NCBI RefSeq assembly: GCF_000473995.1
Contig: NC_022571.1
Span: 2,154,501 to 2,218,500, forward strand
Direction of reading: 5' to 3'
Source: Clostridium saccharobutylicum DSM 13864
Lineage (GTDB): Bacteria; Bacillota; Clostridia; Clostridiales; Clostridiaceae
Length of the DNA: 64,000 nucleotides
A model generated the notes under the pieces. It saw only the letters and a list, made by a program, of their open reading frames with translations. It had not been told where the DNA came from and searched no databases. Of this stretch, positions 1 to 8,694 are shown piece after piece; the stretch's first letter is position 1; every line of letters begins with the position of its first letter. A program made the position numbers and the translations under genes.

Positions 1-1106
1 TTAATTTAGTTAATAAAATTGAAGATTTCAGTGATGAAATAGAAGTTGAAAATGAGATGATAATTCCGTATATGTATCCATTCAGCCATATATTAAAAGC
101 TTTTTTAGAAAGAAAAAATAAAAAGGTTACAATATTAGAACCTGTAAGTGAAAGTACAATTGAAATAGGAAAGCAGTTTTCAAGAGGAAAAGAATATTTC
201 TCATTAACTGGCTTAATAGCTGAAGTTATAAATAAAATTAAGGATAGTAACAATGAATATACATTGTACCTTCCAACAGATGAAGGAAGTGAGACCTTCG
301 GTCAGTATGGAAAACTTATACAATACAAAGCCTTAGAATGTGGTAAAAAATTAAAGCTTGAAGCGCCTTTTATAGAAGATTTCTTGGGCAATAAAGATTT
401 TGGATTAGAATTCTTTAAAGCATTGGTAATTGGAGACTTAATAAATAGACTACATGAAAATAAAAAAGAAGAGCATTTAGATGATTTAATAAAAGCAATA
501 AAAAATTATGAGATGTCAGATATATATTTTGATGAAAAATTGAGAAAGTTAAATGATGACATATCTAATGAAGAAAAAAGAAAGAAATTACTTATAATAG
601 GAGAAGCCTTAGTAGTAAATAAGGAATATTTAAACAATAACCTCATAAGAAGATTGAATAAAAATTATGATATGGTAAAGCAGCCATTGGCGGAAGAGTT
701 ATATATGCTTTATAAAGATTTTAGTATTAAGAGAAATAAAACTAATAAGCAATATATAAAATTATTAGATGAGGCAAAAATAATTATTAACAAGGTTAAT
801 TTAGCTTTGAGTGAAAAATCTCCATTTAATAAGGATATTGATAAGCTTAATGAAATATTAAAAGATAAACTCCCACAGTATGCAGGAGGGAGTGGAAGAT
901 ACAGGTTTGCTAAATTACTCACAGCAGAAAACGTTGATGGAATTATTGTTGTAAGCTCAATGTATGAAAATACAGCTACAATATTAAAAATGTTAAGAGA
1001 GAAGTATAAAGAAGAAGTAAAAGTTCCTGTATTAGATTTATATTTTGATAGTAACATAAACAAAAATAATGAAGAATTAATAGAAACTTTTACAGCCTAT
1101 TTATAA
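1..1106 (+). CDS. Acyl-CoA dehydratase activase-related protein, C-terminal part (5' end outside window)
   Basis: The frame is already open at base 3 and the first ATG (57) has no ribosome binding site, so the gene starts left of the window. The visible 368 codons resemble the C-terminal region of large clostridial BadF/HgdC-type activases of 2-hydroxyacyl-CoA dehydratases: PYMYPFSHILKAFLE, then LPTDEGSETFGQYGKLIQY, then a helical stretch, then an alpha/beta end (VDGIIVVSSMYENTATIL). In this family the ATPase half drives electron transfer to the dehydratase; that half and its cluster cysteines would lie upstream and are not visible. A stand-alone dehydratase-like subunit is the main alternative. 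The family call rests on overall pattern, so confidence is moderate. Confidence 0.55.
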   Translation, partial: NLVNKIEDFSDEIEVENEMIIPYMYPFSHILKAFLERKNKKVTILEPVSESTIEIGKQFSRGKEYFSLTGLIAEVINKIKDSNNEYTLYLPTDEGSETFGQYGKLIQYKALECGKKLKLEAPFIEDFLGNKDFGLEFFKALVIGDLINRLHENKKEEHLDDLIKAIKNYEMSDIYFDEKLRKLNDDISNEEKRKKLLIIGEALVVNKEYLNNNLIRRLNKNYDMVKQPLAEELYMLYKDFSIKRNKTNKQYIKLLDEAKIIINKVNLALSEKSPFNKDIDKLNEILKDKLPQYAGGSGRYRFAKLLTAENVDGIIVVSSMYENTATILKMLREKYKEEVKVPVLDLYFDSNINKNNEELIETFTAYL

Positions 1107-1211
1107 TAAATTTAAATAATGAAAATTTAGGAGGGTAAAAACTAGATTATAAATGAAAAGGAGAATCTAAAGTTCTTTATAGCTAACATTTCTGGTTGTA
1201 TATATGGCAAA

Positions 1212-1240
1212 AAAATAGATGGCTCTGAGCCATCTATTTT
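1212..1240. terminator. Bidirectional stem-loop terminator
   Basis: Perfect 12-bp inverted repeat AAAATAGATGGC / GCCATCTATTTT with a 5-base loop (TCTGA), A-rich on one side and T-rich on the other. It lies between the convergent ends of the activase-like gene and the ABC-F gene. An orphan Shine-Dalgarno (AGGAGGG near 1129) with no ATG after it sits just upstream. Confidence 0.85.
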
Positions 1241-1291
1241 AATTGATAATGTAAGTAAATTTATCAAAACTACTCTTTTTTGTATATTAAT

Positions 1292-3031
1292 CTAAAGTAA
1301 TTTAATAACCGCTTCCAACTCTTCAGATAAAGCTTTTGCACGTTCAAAATCAGTATTTCTGAGAGATATGGCTATTTTCATTTCCAATTCTCTTTTCTTT
1401 TGTTCAATTTCTAAATAGTCTTTATCAAAATATTTCGCATAAATCATCTTTTTGAATTTTTTCATATTCATTTTTCTGATTGTTTTATTCTCAATAAGTA
1501 AAACATAATCTACGCAGTTTATTATAGAGTAGTAATCATGTGATATCATTAAAATTGCACCATTATATTTTTTTATGGCTTCTTCAAGGGCTAGTTGTGA
1601 ATATGTATCTAAATGGCTTGTTGGTTCATCTAAAAGCAGCATATTAGCTTTACTAGCAGAAATTTTAGCTAATTGAAGTATATTCTTTTCTCCGCCAGAT
1701 AAAGATTCTATTTTTTGGTTAAGTAGTTCCGGCTCAAAATCATAGTTTGAAATATAGCATTCAACATCATCATAAGTTTTAAATCCTGCATCTAGGAATT
1801 CTTCAAGTATTGTATTAGACTCATTTAAAATCTCGCTTTGAAGCTGTGATAAATAAGCTACTTCAATGTCAGAATCTATTTCAATAGCAGGATTATCATT
1901 TTTATAGATATCTTTTAGCAAAGTAGTTTTCCCAGTACCGTTTAATCCGATGATAGCTACTTTATCATTAGATTTAATCTCAAAGTTAACATTTTCTAAA
2001 AGTATCTCATCAAACCCAACACTATAATTATTAACTTTTAAAGCTGTTTTTTCTTCCACAGCATTTTTAGTAGTTAAACGGATATAAGGCTGCTTAATTT
2101 CAACAAAAGGTGTTTTTATTCTACGAGCTTCTAATCTTTCTAGAAATTTCATTTTACCTTTTAGATATCTTCCAGCAGCAGTTTCACCTGAAACTTCTGC
2201 TCTATCTCTTAGTCTCTTGATTATGCGTTCGTTTCTCTCGATTTCTTCATCATCAGCAATAGATAGTTCTTGCAATTCAATTTTAGTTTGAAGTAAGGTG
2301 AAGTTATAATCAATATAGTTTCCATCAAACTCTTGGAGCACATGATTTTCTAAGTGTATGATTTTATTAAAACAATGATTTAATAAATATCTGTTGTGGG
2401 TTATTACAAGCATTATTCCTTTGTAAGAGTTAATTAGATTTTTAAGAGAATTAAGATTTTCAAAATCTAAAAATACATCAGGTTCATCCATAATCATTAG
2501 GTTTGGTCTATTAAGCATCTCTTTAATTACTTGAATAAGCTTAAACTCTCCACCACTAAGTTCAGATATCATTGAATCTTTAAGGTTATTTAAATTTGCC
2601 AGATTTAATTTTTTATTAAGATCACTTTCGAAATCATCTCCAAATTTTGCATCAAGTGCATCTAAAGCTTCTTGGTACTTTTCAAGTAAAGCATCCATGT
2701 CAGAAGATGTTTCCATCTCAGCACAAATAGAAGTTATTTCATTTTGCAGCTTATTAAAATCTTCACATAGATATTCAAAAACTGTAGTTTCTTTTGCTTT
2801 ATCTAGTTTAGGAAATTGACTTACATATCCAATCTTACAATTTGGGTCTATCTCAAGGCTGCCATCAAACATATAGTCTTCAGGATTCATAATTATATCT
2901 ATAAGTGTACTTTTTCCACTACCACTTGAACCTATAAAAGCGCAATGCTGATCTTCTTCTAAAGTAAAAGAAATATTATTATAGAGATCTTTTTGTGGAA
3001 GTGAGTAGGATAAGTTATTAATTTTTATCAT
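1292..3031 (-). CDS. ABC-F family ATPase
   Basis: Soluble protein of 579 aa with two ABC ATPase domains and no membrane segments, the ABC-F layout. Domain 1: Walker A GSSGSGKST (about 33-41), signature LSGGE, Walker B LMIMDEPD. A charged helical linker (about 245-330) corresponds to the part that contacts P-site tRNA in ABC-F proteins. Domain 2: Walker A GLNGTGKTT, signature LSGGE, Walker B MLLLDEPTSHLD. The C-terminal 45 residues form a charged helix. ABC-F proteins act on ribosomes, either as translation factors or as protection against drugs bound at the peptidyl-transferase centre; which applies here cannot be read from sequence. RBS AGAGAGG lies 7 nt before the ATG. It follows a 45-codon gene by 14 nt, so the two are probably co-transcribed. 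Confidence 0.9.
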   Translation of the reverse strand: MIKINNLSYSLPQKDLYNNISFTLEEDQHCAFIGSSGSGKSTLIDIIMNPEDYMFDGSLEIDPNCKIGYVSQFPKLDKAKETTVFEYLCEDFNKLQNEITSICAEMETSSDMDALLEKYQEALDALDAKFGDDFESDLNKKLNLANLNNLKDSMISELSGGEFKLIQVIKEMLNRPNLMIMDEPDVFLDFENLNSLKNLINSYKGIMLVITHNRYLLNHCFNKIIHLENHVLQEFDGNYIDYNFTLLQTKIELQELSIADDEEIERNERIIKRLRDRAEVSGETAAGRYLKGKMKFLERLEARRIKTPFVEIKQPYIRLTTKNAVEEKTALKVNNYSVGFDEILLENVNFEIKSNDKVAIIGLNGTGKTTLLKDIYKNDNPAIEIDSDIEVAYLSQLQSEILNESNTILEEFLDAGFKTYDDVECYISNYDFEPELLNQKIESLSGGEKNILQLAKISASKANMLLLDEPTSHLDTYSQLALEEAIKKYNGAILMISHDYYSIINCVDYVLLIENKTIRKMNMKKFKKMIYAKYFDKDYLEIEQKKRELEMKIAISLRNTDFERAKALSEELEAVIKLL

Positions 3032-3045
3032 ATTATTACCTCTCT

Positions 3046-3183
3046 TTATTGAGTTGTTCTTCCACTATGCAATAACATTCTGCCTATAACTTTTTTTGGC
3101 CTTTCATTATTCTTAGTGCTATTTCCTTTTTGTTTCTTTTCTTCTATTAATTTTTTCATCATTTCTATATTTTTATTATTCAT
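3046..3183 (-). CDS. Small basic protein or leader peptide upstream of ABC-F (45 aa)
   Basis: Short ORF on the same strand and directly upstream of the ABC-F gene, with a strong RBS (TTGGAGG) before its ATG. The product starts MNNKNIEMMKKLIEEKKQKG and is rich in Lys, Asn and Arg, with a predicted helical N-terminal half and no signal peptide. The stop lies 14 nt before the ABC-F start, with the ABC-F RBS in between. It may be a small co-expressed protein or a leader ORF that controls ABC-F translation; ABC-F resistance genes are often controlled by such leaders. No family is assigned. Confidence 0.65.
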   Translation of the reverse strand: MNNKNIEMMKKLIEEKKQKGNSTKNNERPKKVIGRMLLHSGRTTQ

Positions 3184-3544
3184 ATATTCCTCCAATTTTA
3201 AAACACTTTCATAAAAGTATTAAGTTAGTACATTAAGGTATTTTTGTATGGCTAAGCTAAAATAAAGTTAAACTTAGCTAGGTTTGTGCCAGTGTTATTT
3301 CCCACTTTAATAGAATATGGGAGTTAATCATCAGATAAATTTTATAACTCTTTAGATTGTGATTTATGCAATTTTACACTTGATTGTATCATAAATTCAA
3401 AAGTTTATAAACTTATTTCAAATCTTTTTGCAACACTTTTCTAAGTTGGATTGTATTACTAGTATAAAAGGAAAAATTAAGATGTAAGGCACATGAATTT
3501 ATTATTTTTTTATTGTGTCTAACTTAGAAGGAGAAGATAATATT
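3184..3544. other. Divergent intergenic region with leader hairpin
   Basis: 361 bp between two divergent genes. On the minus strand it is the long 5' leader of the small-ORF/ABC-F unit. It holds an inverted repeat GCTAAG...CTTAGC (3251-3278) but no clear T-run after it, so an attenuator is possible but not shown. Near 3485-3522 is a short sequence starting TAAGGCACATGA and ending ATTGTGTCTAA that looks like a minimal or decayed copy of the dispersed TAGGCACA repeat family. Confidence 0.4.
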
Positions 3545-4705
3545 ATGAAAAAATTAATGATATGTGTATTAACTGCGGTAACAATTATGGGGATGTCAGC
3601 TCAAGCATTTGCAGCAGATTTAGAAACTCAAAAATCTAAATCAGATGTTACTGAAGATGCTATTTCGATATCAAACTATGCACCTAAGGATATAGATATT
3701 AATAAGGTGGAAATATGCGGCAAAAATATTGAGATAGGAAGAAATGGTGTTTTAATATATAAAGGAAAAATTATGGTGCCACTTAAAACTACAGCAGAAA
3801 GTCTTGGTTTTAAAGTTGATGCGGATAAGGATAATAAAATTGTTAGTTTAGATAATAATGAAATTAAAACTAATGTTTATGTGGGCGAGGATAGTTATTA
3901 TTATTCAAGTAGTAATGCTATAGGGTTAACGATGATGCATGAATTAGGTGCAGAGCCTATAATAGATAATAATACTGTATATGTTCCAATTAATTTTTAT
4001 AATTTTCTATTTAATGATCAAAAAGCAGTAGGAAGTTTTTTTGTAAGAGATAAAGATGGACAATGGATTTATTCAGTTAATGGAGAGCTATCAGCAGGAT
4101 GGAAGTTAATAAATAATAAGTGGTATTTTATGAATAACAATGGCATAATGCAAAGAGGCTGGGTTCAAACCAATGGAAATTGGTACTATTTATTAAATAA
4201 TGGAGAAATGGCTGTAAATACAGTAACTCCTGATGGTTATAAAGTGGATGAAAACGGGAAATGGGATGGTAAGTCTGCATCTAATTTAGCGACTCAAACT
4301 GAAGGCGCAGATTATATAATAAATCCTATTGAAAACTTTGATACAATTGAAGATGCTCAAAAAGTACTGAAATTTAAAATTACAGTGCCAAAAGAATTAT
4401 TAGGTAAATATAATATAAAATATATTAACACTATATCAAGAGATTTATTTCAAATATGCTATGTAAATAAACAAAATGACATCATATTTAGAATGGGACA
4501 AGGAAGCGGGGATATAAGTGGTGATTATAATAATTATAAAACTAATACTAATGTTAATATAAATGGCAATGATGTTAAATTAAAGGGAGATGACGAGCTT
4601 ATTAAAGTTGCTACTTGGAGTGCAAATGATATGTCATATTCCATTTCAGTAAATGATGGTATGAAGCAGGATGATATTATCAATATAATAAAAAGTACTT
4701 TTTAA
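3545..4705 (+). CDS. Secreted cell-wall-binding protein with copper-amine-oxidase-like N domain
   Basis: 386 aa. The start chosen is ATG 3545, 8 nt after GAAGGAGAAG; an upstream in-frame GTG (3515) has no RBS. Order: signal peptide (MKKLMICVLTAVTIMGMSAQAFA); a domain like the N-terminal domain of copper amine oxidases (KIMVPLKTTAESLGFKVDAD, about 75-165), which in Firmicutes is a wall-associated module and not an oxidase; two choline-binding-like repeats (GWKLINNKWYFMNNNG and GWVQTNGNWYYLLNNG, about 185-230); and a C-terminal domain resembling DUF4367 (KVATWSANDMSYSISVNDG). It is exported and likely held to wall polymers by the aromatic repeats. Substrate or partner unknown. Confidence 0.8.
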   Translation: MKKLMICVLTAVTIMGMSAQAFAADLETQKSKSDVTEDAISISNYAPKDIDINKVEICGKNIEIGRNGVLIYKGKIMVPLKTTAESLGFKVDADKDNKIVSLDNNEIKTNVYVGEDSYYYSSSNAIGLTMMHELGAEPIIDNNTVYVPINFYNFLFNDQKAVGSFFVRDKDGQWIYSVNGELSAGWKLINNKWYFMNNNGIMQRGWVQTNGNWYYLLNNGEMAVNTVTPDGYKVDENGKWDGKSASNLATQTEGADYIINPIENFDTIEDAQKVLKFKITVPKELLGKYNIKYINTISRDLFQICYVNKQNDIIFRMGQGSGDISGDYNNYKTNTNVNINGNDVKLKGDDELIKVATWSANDMSYSISVNDGMKQDDIINIIKSTF

Positions 4706-4827
4706 GCTAATTTTTCTAAAGTAATTTTCATTGAAGCTCTCGAGGAGCTTTCAGAAGAATTCTTATTAATCATGTAAATAGTTCATTTCTTAATACTTAG
4801 TTGGCAAAATGTTCAATTTGTTATAAC

Positions 4828-4856
4828 ATTAATACATATATATTATATATATTAAT
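4828..4856. promoter_or_regulatory. AT-rich imperfect dyad before the aldo/keto reductase
   Basis: ATTAAT...ATTAAT ends enclose an alternating TATA core directly upstream of the RBS of the reductase gene. It could be an operator or promoter element; no regulator is adjacent. Confidence 0.25.
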
Positions 4857-4871
4857 GAGGTGGTTATAACA

Positions 4872-6077
4872 ATGGAGTCTATAGAAAAAACTTCAAAAAT
4901 GAAGTATAGAAAAGACAAAAAGGGAAATGAGTTATCTATATTAGGCTATGGTTGTATGCGTTTTACTAAAAATGGAAGCAATATTGATATTGATAAGGCA
5001 GAAAAAGAAGTCATGGAAGCAATAAATAGTGGAGTAAATTATTTTGATACCGCATATGTTTATCCGGGCAGTGAGGTAACATTTGGTGAGATTTTAAAAA
5101 GAAATAATTGCAGGGATAAAATATATATTGCGACAAAGCTTCCACATTACATGGTTAAGTCAAAAAAGGGTTTGGAAAAGTATTTTAATGAACAATTAAG
5201 AAGACTTCAGACAGATCATATTGATTATTATCTTATGCATATGCTTACTGATGTGATGACATGGGATCGATTAAAAGCATTAGGTGTTGATGAATGGTTA
5301 AAGGAAAAAGTTCAGAATGGGCAAATTCGTAATGTTGGATTTTCTTATCATGGAAATACAGAAACTTTTATTCAGCTTTTAGATGCGTATAATTGGGACT
5401 TCTGTCAGATTCAATATAATTATTTAGATGAACATAGCCAGGCAGGAAGAAGAGGACTTGAAGCCGCTAATAAAAAAGGACTTCCTGTAATCATAATGGA
5501 GCCATTAAGAGGTGGAAGACTAGTTAATTTATTACCGGAGAAGGCTAAGGATATAATAAAGGAGAATTCAAGGAAGCGTACTGCTGCAGAATGGGCATTC
5601 CGCTGGCTTTGGAATCAACCTGAAGTTACATGTGTACTGTCTGGAATGAACTCTCTTGAAATGGTTCGCGAGAATGTAAAAGTTGCAGAGAATGTAACAG
5701 AAGGTGAATTTACAAAAGAGGATTTTGATTTAATAGAGCAAGTTAAGAATGAAATCAACAAAAAAATTAAAGTAGGCTGTACTGGTTGTGCTTATTGTAT
5801 GCCATGTCCTAAAGGGGTAGACATTCCAGGAACTTTTCATTCCTACAATATGATGTATGCTGAAAATAAGAAAAATGGCAGGAGAGAATATCTTATGTGT
5901 ACTGCTTTACGAAAAAATACGAGCAGTGCTTCACAGTGCGTTGAATGTGGTAAATGCGAAAAACATTGCCCACAGCATATAGAAATCCGAAAAGAACTTA
6001 AGAATGCGTGTAGGGAGTTAGAAACGCCTACATATAAAATAGTAAAGACTGCGGTGAAAATATTTAAAATATATTAA
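4872..6077 (+). CDS. Aldo/keto reductase with C-terminal [4Fe-4S] ferredoxin domain
   Basis: 401 aa; ATG 4872 chosen because GAGGTGG lies 7 nt upstream, while the earlier GTG (4860) overlaps that RBS. The N-terminal TIM barrel has the AKR catalytic set: Asp and Tyr in YFDTAYVYPGSE, Lys in IATKLP, His in YYLMHM, and the NAD(P) segment near VTCVLSGM. The C-terminal 90 residues carry two cysteine clusters, CTGCAYCMPCPKGV and CVECGKCEKHCP, typical of paired 4Fe-4S clusters. Members of this clostridial family are putative ferredoxin-linked oxidoreductases; the substrate is unknown. It is monocistronic, with a terminator about 100 nt downstream. Confidence 0.9.
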   Translation: MESIEKTSKMKYRKDKKGNELSILGYGCMRFTKNGSNIDIDKAEKEVMEAINSGVNYFDTAYVYPGSEVTFGEILKRNNCRDKIYIATKLPHYMVKSKKGLEKYFNEQLRRLQTDHIDYYLMHMLTDVMTWDRLKALGVDEWLKEKVQNGQIRNVGFSYHGNTETFIQLLDAYNWDFCQIQYNYLDEHSQAGRRGLEAANKKGLPVIIMEPLRGGRLVNLLPEKAKDIIKENSRKRTAAEWAFRWLWNQPEVTCVLSGMNSLEMVRENVKVAENVTEGEFTKEDFDLIEQVKNEINKKIKVGCTGCAYCMPCPKGVDIPGTFHSYNMMYAENKKNGRREYLMCTALRKNTSSASQCVECGKCEKHCPQHIEIRKELKNACRELETPTYKIVKTAVKIFKIY

Positions 6078-6477
6078 ATATTTAGATGTAAGTGATACAG
6101 AAATTCACTTAAAAAGCAAGGGAATAGAAGTTAAGAGATAGGTTTTTGATAAAGATAAGAATATTCAGAGTTTAAGAGTTTATGCAAAGTAAGCTCTTAT
6201 TTTTTTTATCTTGTACATGAAAATTAGTTGAAAGTTTCTAAATGAGATCTTGTCTCATTCATGCATGCTCCTTAAGCAAGTTAATTTAAGTCAAGTAGAT
6301 ATATTGCATTCTTCAAATTTCAACAAATTTATTGCAAACAATATGATAATATCTATATATTAAAGAATTTAATTTTATAAAATAAAGTTTTTTGTAAAAT
6401 TATGGACTGGAGATATTGATTTTAAGAGTTGTTATTTAATTTATGATATAGAAAATGGACATACTAAGGAGGAGGAA
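6078..6477. other. Intergenic region with terminator and partial palindromic repeat
   Basis: Contains the terminator listed at 6174-6207 and, near 6250-6290, one arm of the second palindromic repeat family (core TGCATGCTCCTTAAGCAAG, compare the hairpin at 52305-52495). The remainder is AT-rich and is presumably the promoter region of the PcfJ-like gene. Confidence 0.45.
6174..6207 (+). terminator. Rho-independent terminator after the reductase
   Basis: Stem AAGAGTTTA / TAAGCTCTT (9 bp with one G-U pair), 7-base loop, then a run of T with one A. Confidence 0.7.
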
Positions 6478-7896
6478 ATGGAGTTATCAATTATTAAAGA
6501 AAATATAGGGGATGGGGAATTAGTTACCAATATATATTCAGGGAATTGTAAATGTGAATGTGGTAATGAGCTTAATCTTCAAGAATTATGCGTAGGCGAA
6601 TTTGGAACTTCTTTTGAGTGTAAATGTGGAAAGAGAGTTTGGCTAACGCAAATAGATGATGAGATAAAAGAACTTCTAGTTTATGAGGGATATCATTATA
6701 TGACAGAAGAGTATTTTATCATAGTTAAGCAAAAAGTTTACTCAAAGTTAAATTTGACAAAAACGAGAATTTTAAATAATAAATTAAGAGAATCTAATAA
6801 TTATTTATTTATAGATTTTGAAAGTAAATCTTTCTTTTATATTGATAAGAATGGAAGAACTATAAATGATAATGGAAGAGTTTTCTTTAAGAATATAACT
6901 GTAAAAGAGATGACTGAGCTTTCAGAGAATCTTAAGGAATTCTGTGATAAAAATAATATACACCCTAACTATGGTCAAATAGTAGAAAAGCTGATATCTG
7001 ATTATAATTCTCCAAATTTTGGGGATGTGCTAAAAAAGGCAATGTCAGAATATTATATAGAAAATTTCATTAAAGAAGGATTATCATATTTATTTGAATA
7101 TGATTTTCTAGTAAATTCATCTATATTGGAAAAACATTGTAATATAAATAAAAAGGCAACTACATGTGCAGAAATATTAGGTGTTCCTAAAAGGGTAATT
7201 AGTTATATAAGGGATAATAAATTAGACAGCCCTAATATACGTAAATTGCAGAACTTTTTAAGAGAAAATTCTTACAATGATTTTAAAGCACTTATATCAA
7301 ATGAAGATAGTATATTTACACTAGATGATTTAGAGAAAATATCTTATCTTTTAAAGCATGGTTATAACGCCACTAAGTTAAACAGATATGCTGCAAATAT
7401 AATAAAAACAGAAAAGTTAAATCGAGAAGATCTACTAACTTATTTAGCTGATAGTATAAGGATGAGTATGTCTCAAAATATTAAATTTAGACTATACTCC
7501 AAAAATCTAAAGCAAAGACATGATAAACTTATGGTTAAATATAAGTTGGTGAGAGATGAAATAGTCAATAGAAAATTATTGGATATACATGATAATATCG
7601 GTATCAATCAATATGGAGAAGAGTATATTGCGATTATTCCAAAATCTGTTTCTGACTTTGAAAAGGAAGCTGAAAATCAGAGACATTGTGTTTTAAGTTA
7701 TGCTGAAGGAATGGCTAATAATGAGATGCTGATAGTTTTTATAAGGTGTAGAGATAACTTAGATAAAAGTCATATTACTTTAGAAATACTGAATGGAAGA
7801 ATTGTACAGGCTAAAAAATTTACTAATAGCCCACTAGATAGTAATGATATTGCATATTTGAGAGGGTTAGCAAAGGCTAATGGATGGATTTTTTAA
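6478..7896 (+). CDS. PcfJ-like domain protein
   Basis: 472 aa with a strong RBS (AAGGAGGAGG). The N-terminal segment holds CKCECGNE and ECKCGKR, two CxCxC/CxC pairs that suggest a small metal-binding module. The middle is helical. The C-terminal 100 residues match the PcfJ-like pattern: ENQRHCVLSYAEGMANNEML, then FIRCRDNLDKSHITLEI, then IVQAKKF. PcfJ-like proteins were first noted on conjugative plasmids and their biochemical role is not established. Here it stands alone with no conjugation genes nearby, so it may be a cargo or island gene. Confidence 0.75.
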   Translation: MELSIIKENIGDGELVTNIYSGNCKCECGNELNLQELCVGEFGTSFECKCGKRVWLTQIDDEIKELLVYEGYHYMTEEYFIIVKQKVYSKLNLTKTRILNNKLRESNNYLFIDFESKSFFYIDKNGRTINDNGRVFFKNITVKEMTELSENLKEFCDKNNIHPNYGQIVEKLISDYNSPNFGDVLKKAMSEYYIENFIKEGLSYLFEYDFLVNSSILEKHCNINKKATTCAEILGVPKRVISYIRDNKLDSPNIRKLQNFLRENSYNDFKALISNEDSIFTLDDLEKISYLLKHGYNATKLNRYAANIIKTEKLNREDLLTYLADSIRMSMSQNIKFRLYSKNLKQRHDKLMVKYKLVRDEIVNRKLLDIHDNIGINQYGEEYIAIIPKSVSDFEKEAENQRHCVLSYAEGMANNEMLIVFIRCRDNLDKSHITLEILNGRIVQAKKFTNSPLDSNDIAYLRGLAKANGWIF

Positions 7897-7931
7897 CCAC
7901 GATATTTTTATAGACGTTGAAAATATTAGAG

Positions 7932-7960
7932 CTTAATCTTTTAACAAGTGAAAGATTAGG
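7932..7960 (+). terminator. Probable terminator after the PcfJ-like gene
   Basis: Inverted repeat CTTAATCTTT / AAAGATTAGG with a 9-base loop, followed by CATTTTAGATTT. The T-run is weak. The remaining gap to 8198 contains only short in-frame fragments broken by stops; I see no intact gene there. Confidence 0.5.
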
Positions 7961-8198
7961 CATTTTAGATTTGCATGTATTCACAAAACATATATTAATG
8001 TGGAAATTAAGTTAATTAATTAGTATAATATGATTAAAAGTATTATAGTATACTTATCAAAGATAAATTTGAATTTTTAGCAGAGGAAAATATAGAATTT
8101 AATATCTACAGAGATTTTTGATATGAAATCTATTGAGAATTTAAAGAGATATTTTTAGATAATAATATTCAGAGTTTATATAAAAAGGATGTATGTTA

Positions 8199-8507
8199 AT
8201 GAAAATATATAACAAATTAGTAAGAGATAAAATTCCAGAGATAATAAAAAGATCTGGAAAAGAATGTGATATTAAAATTGTATCTAAAGAGGAAAAGTAT
8301 GAGTTTTTAGAATTAAAATTACAGGAAGAGGTTAGTGAATTTCTACAGGACAAAAACTTAGAAGAATTAGCCGATGTTATGGAAGTGTTGTTTGGACTTG
8401 CAGATTCTCTAAGTTATAGTGAAGAGGAACTTTTAAAGGCTAGAGATAAGAAAAATGAAGAACGAGGTGGATTTAAGAACGGAATTGTACTTGAATCTGT
8501 TAAATAA
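8199..8507 (+). CDS. MazG-like nucleoside triphosphate pyrophosphohydrolase
   Basis: 102 aa. ATG 8199 is preferred over ATG 8193 because AAAAGGA then sits 9 nt upstream. The product opens KIYNKLVRDKIPEIIKRSGK, the signature of small phosphoribosyl-ATP-pyrophosphatase/MazG-like proteins, followed by KLQEEVSEFL and EELADVMEVL, which supply the E-x-x-E and E-x-x-D metal ligands of the all-alpha NTP pyrophosphatase fold. Likely cleaves NTPs or modified NTPs to NMP plus PPi (housecleaning). The next gene is the first of the defence-like block, 190 bp away. Confidence 0.88.
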   Translation: MKIYNKLVRDKIPEIIKRSGKECDIKIVSKEEKYEFLELKLQEEVSEFLQDKNLEELADVMEVLFGLADSLSYSEEELLKARDKKNEERGGFKNGIVLESVK

Positions 8508-8694
8508 GAAAAGGAAATATTTCTATTTATACCTAGTGCTGTTTATTGCAAAATGAGTGATAAACGGTGCTGGGTTATTTATTATGTTTAGATTTAAGAA
8601 TAGACAATAAATAATATGAATTATTAGAAAAAATATAGATATTATGGTAAAATATCAGATATATTAATATTATTTGATAAATAAGGAGAAATTT

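Noticed and set aside
3515..3544. GTG 3515 as start of the cell-wall-binding protein
   Set aside because: It has no RBS and would put ten charged residues ahead of a normal signal peptide; ATG 3545 has a good RBS.
4734..4750. AAGCTC / GAGCTT hairpin after the cell-wall-binding protein as terminator
   Set aside because: The stem is only 6 bp and no T-run follows, so I could not support it.
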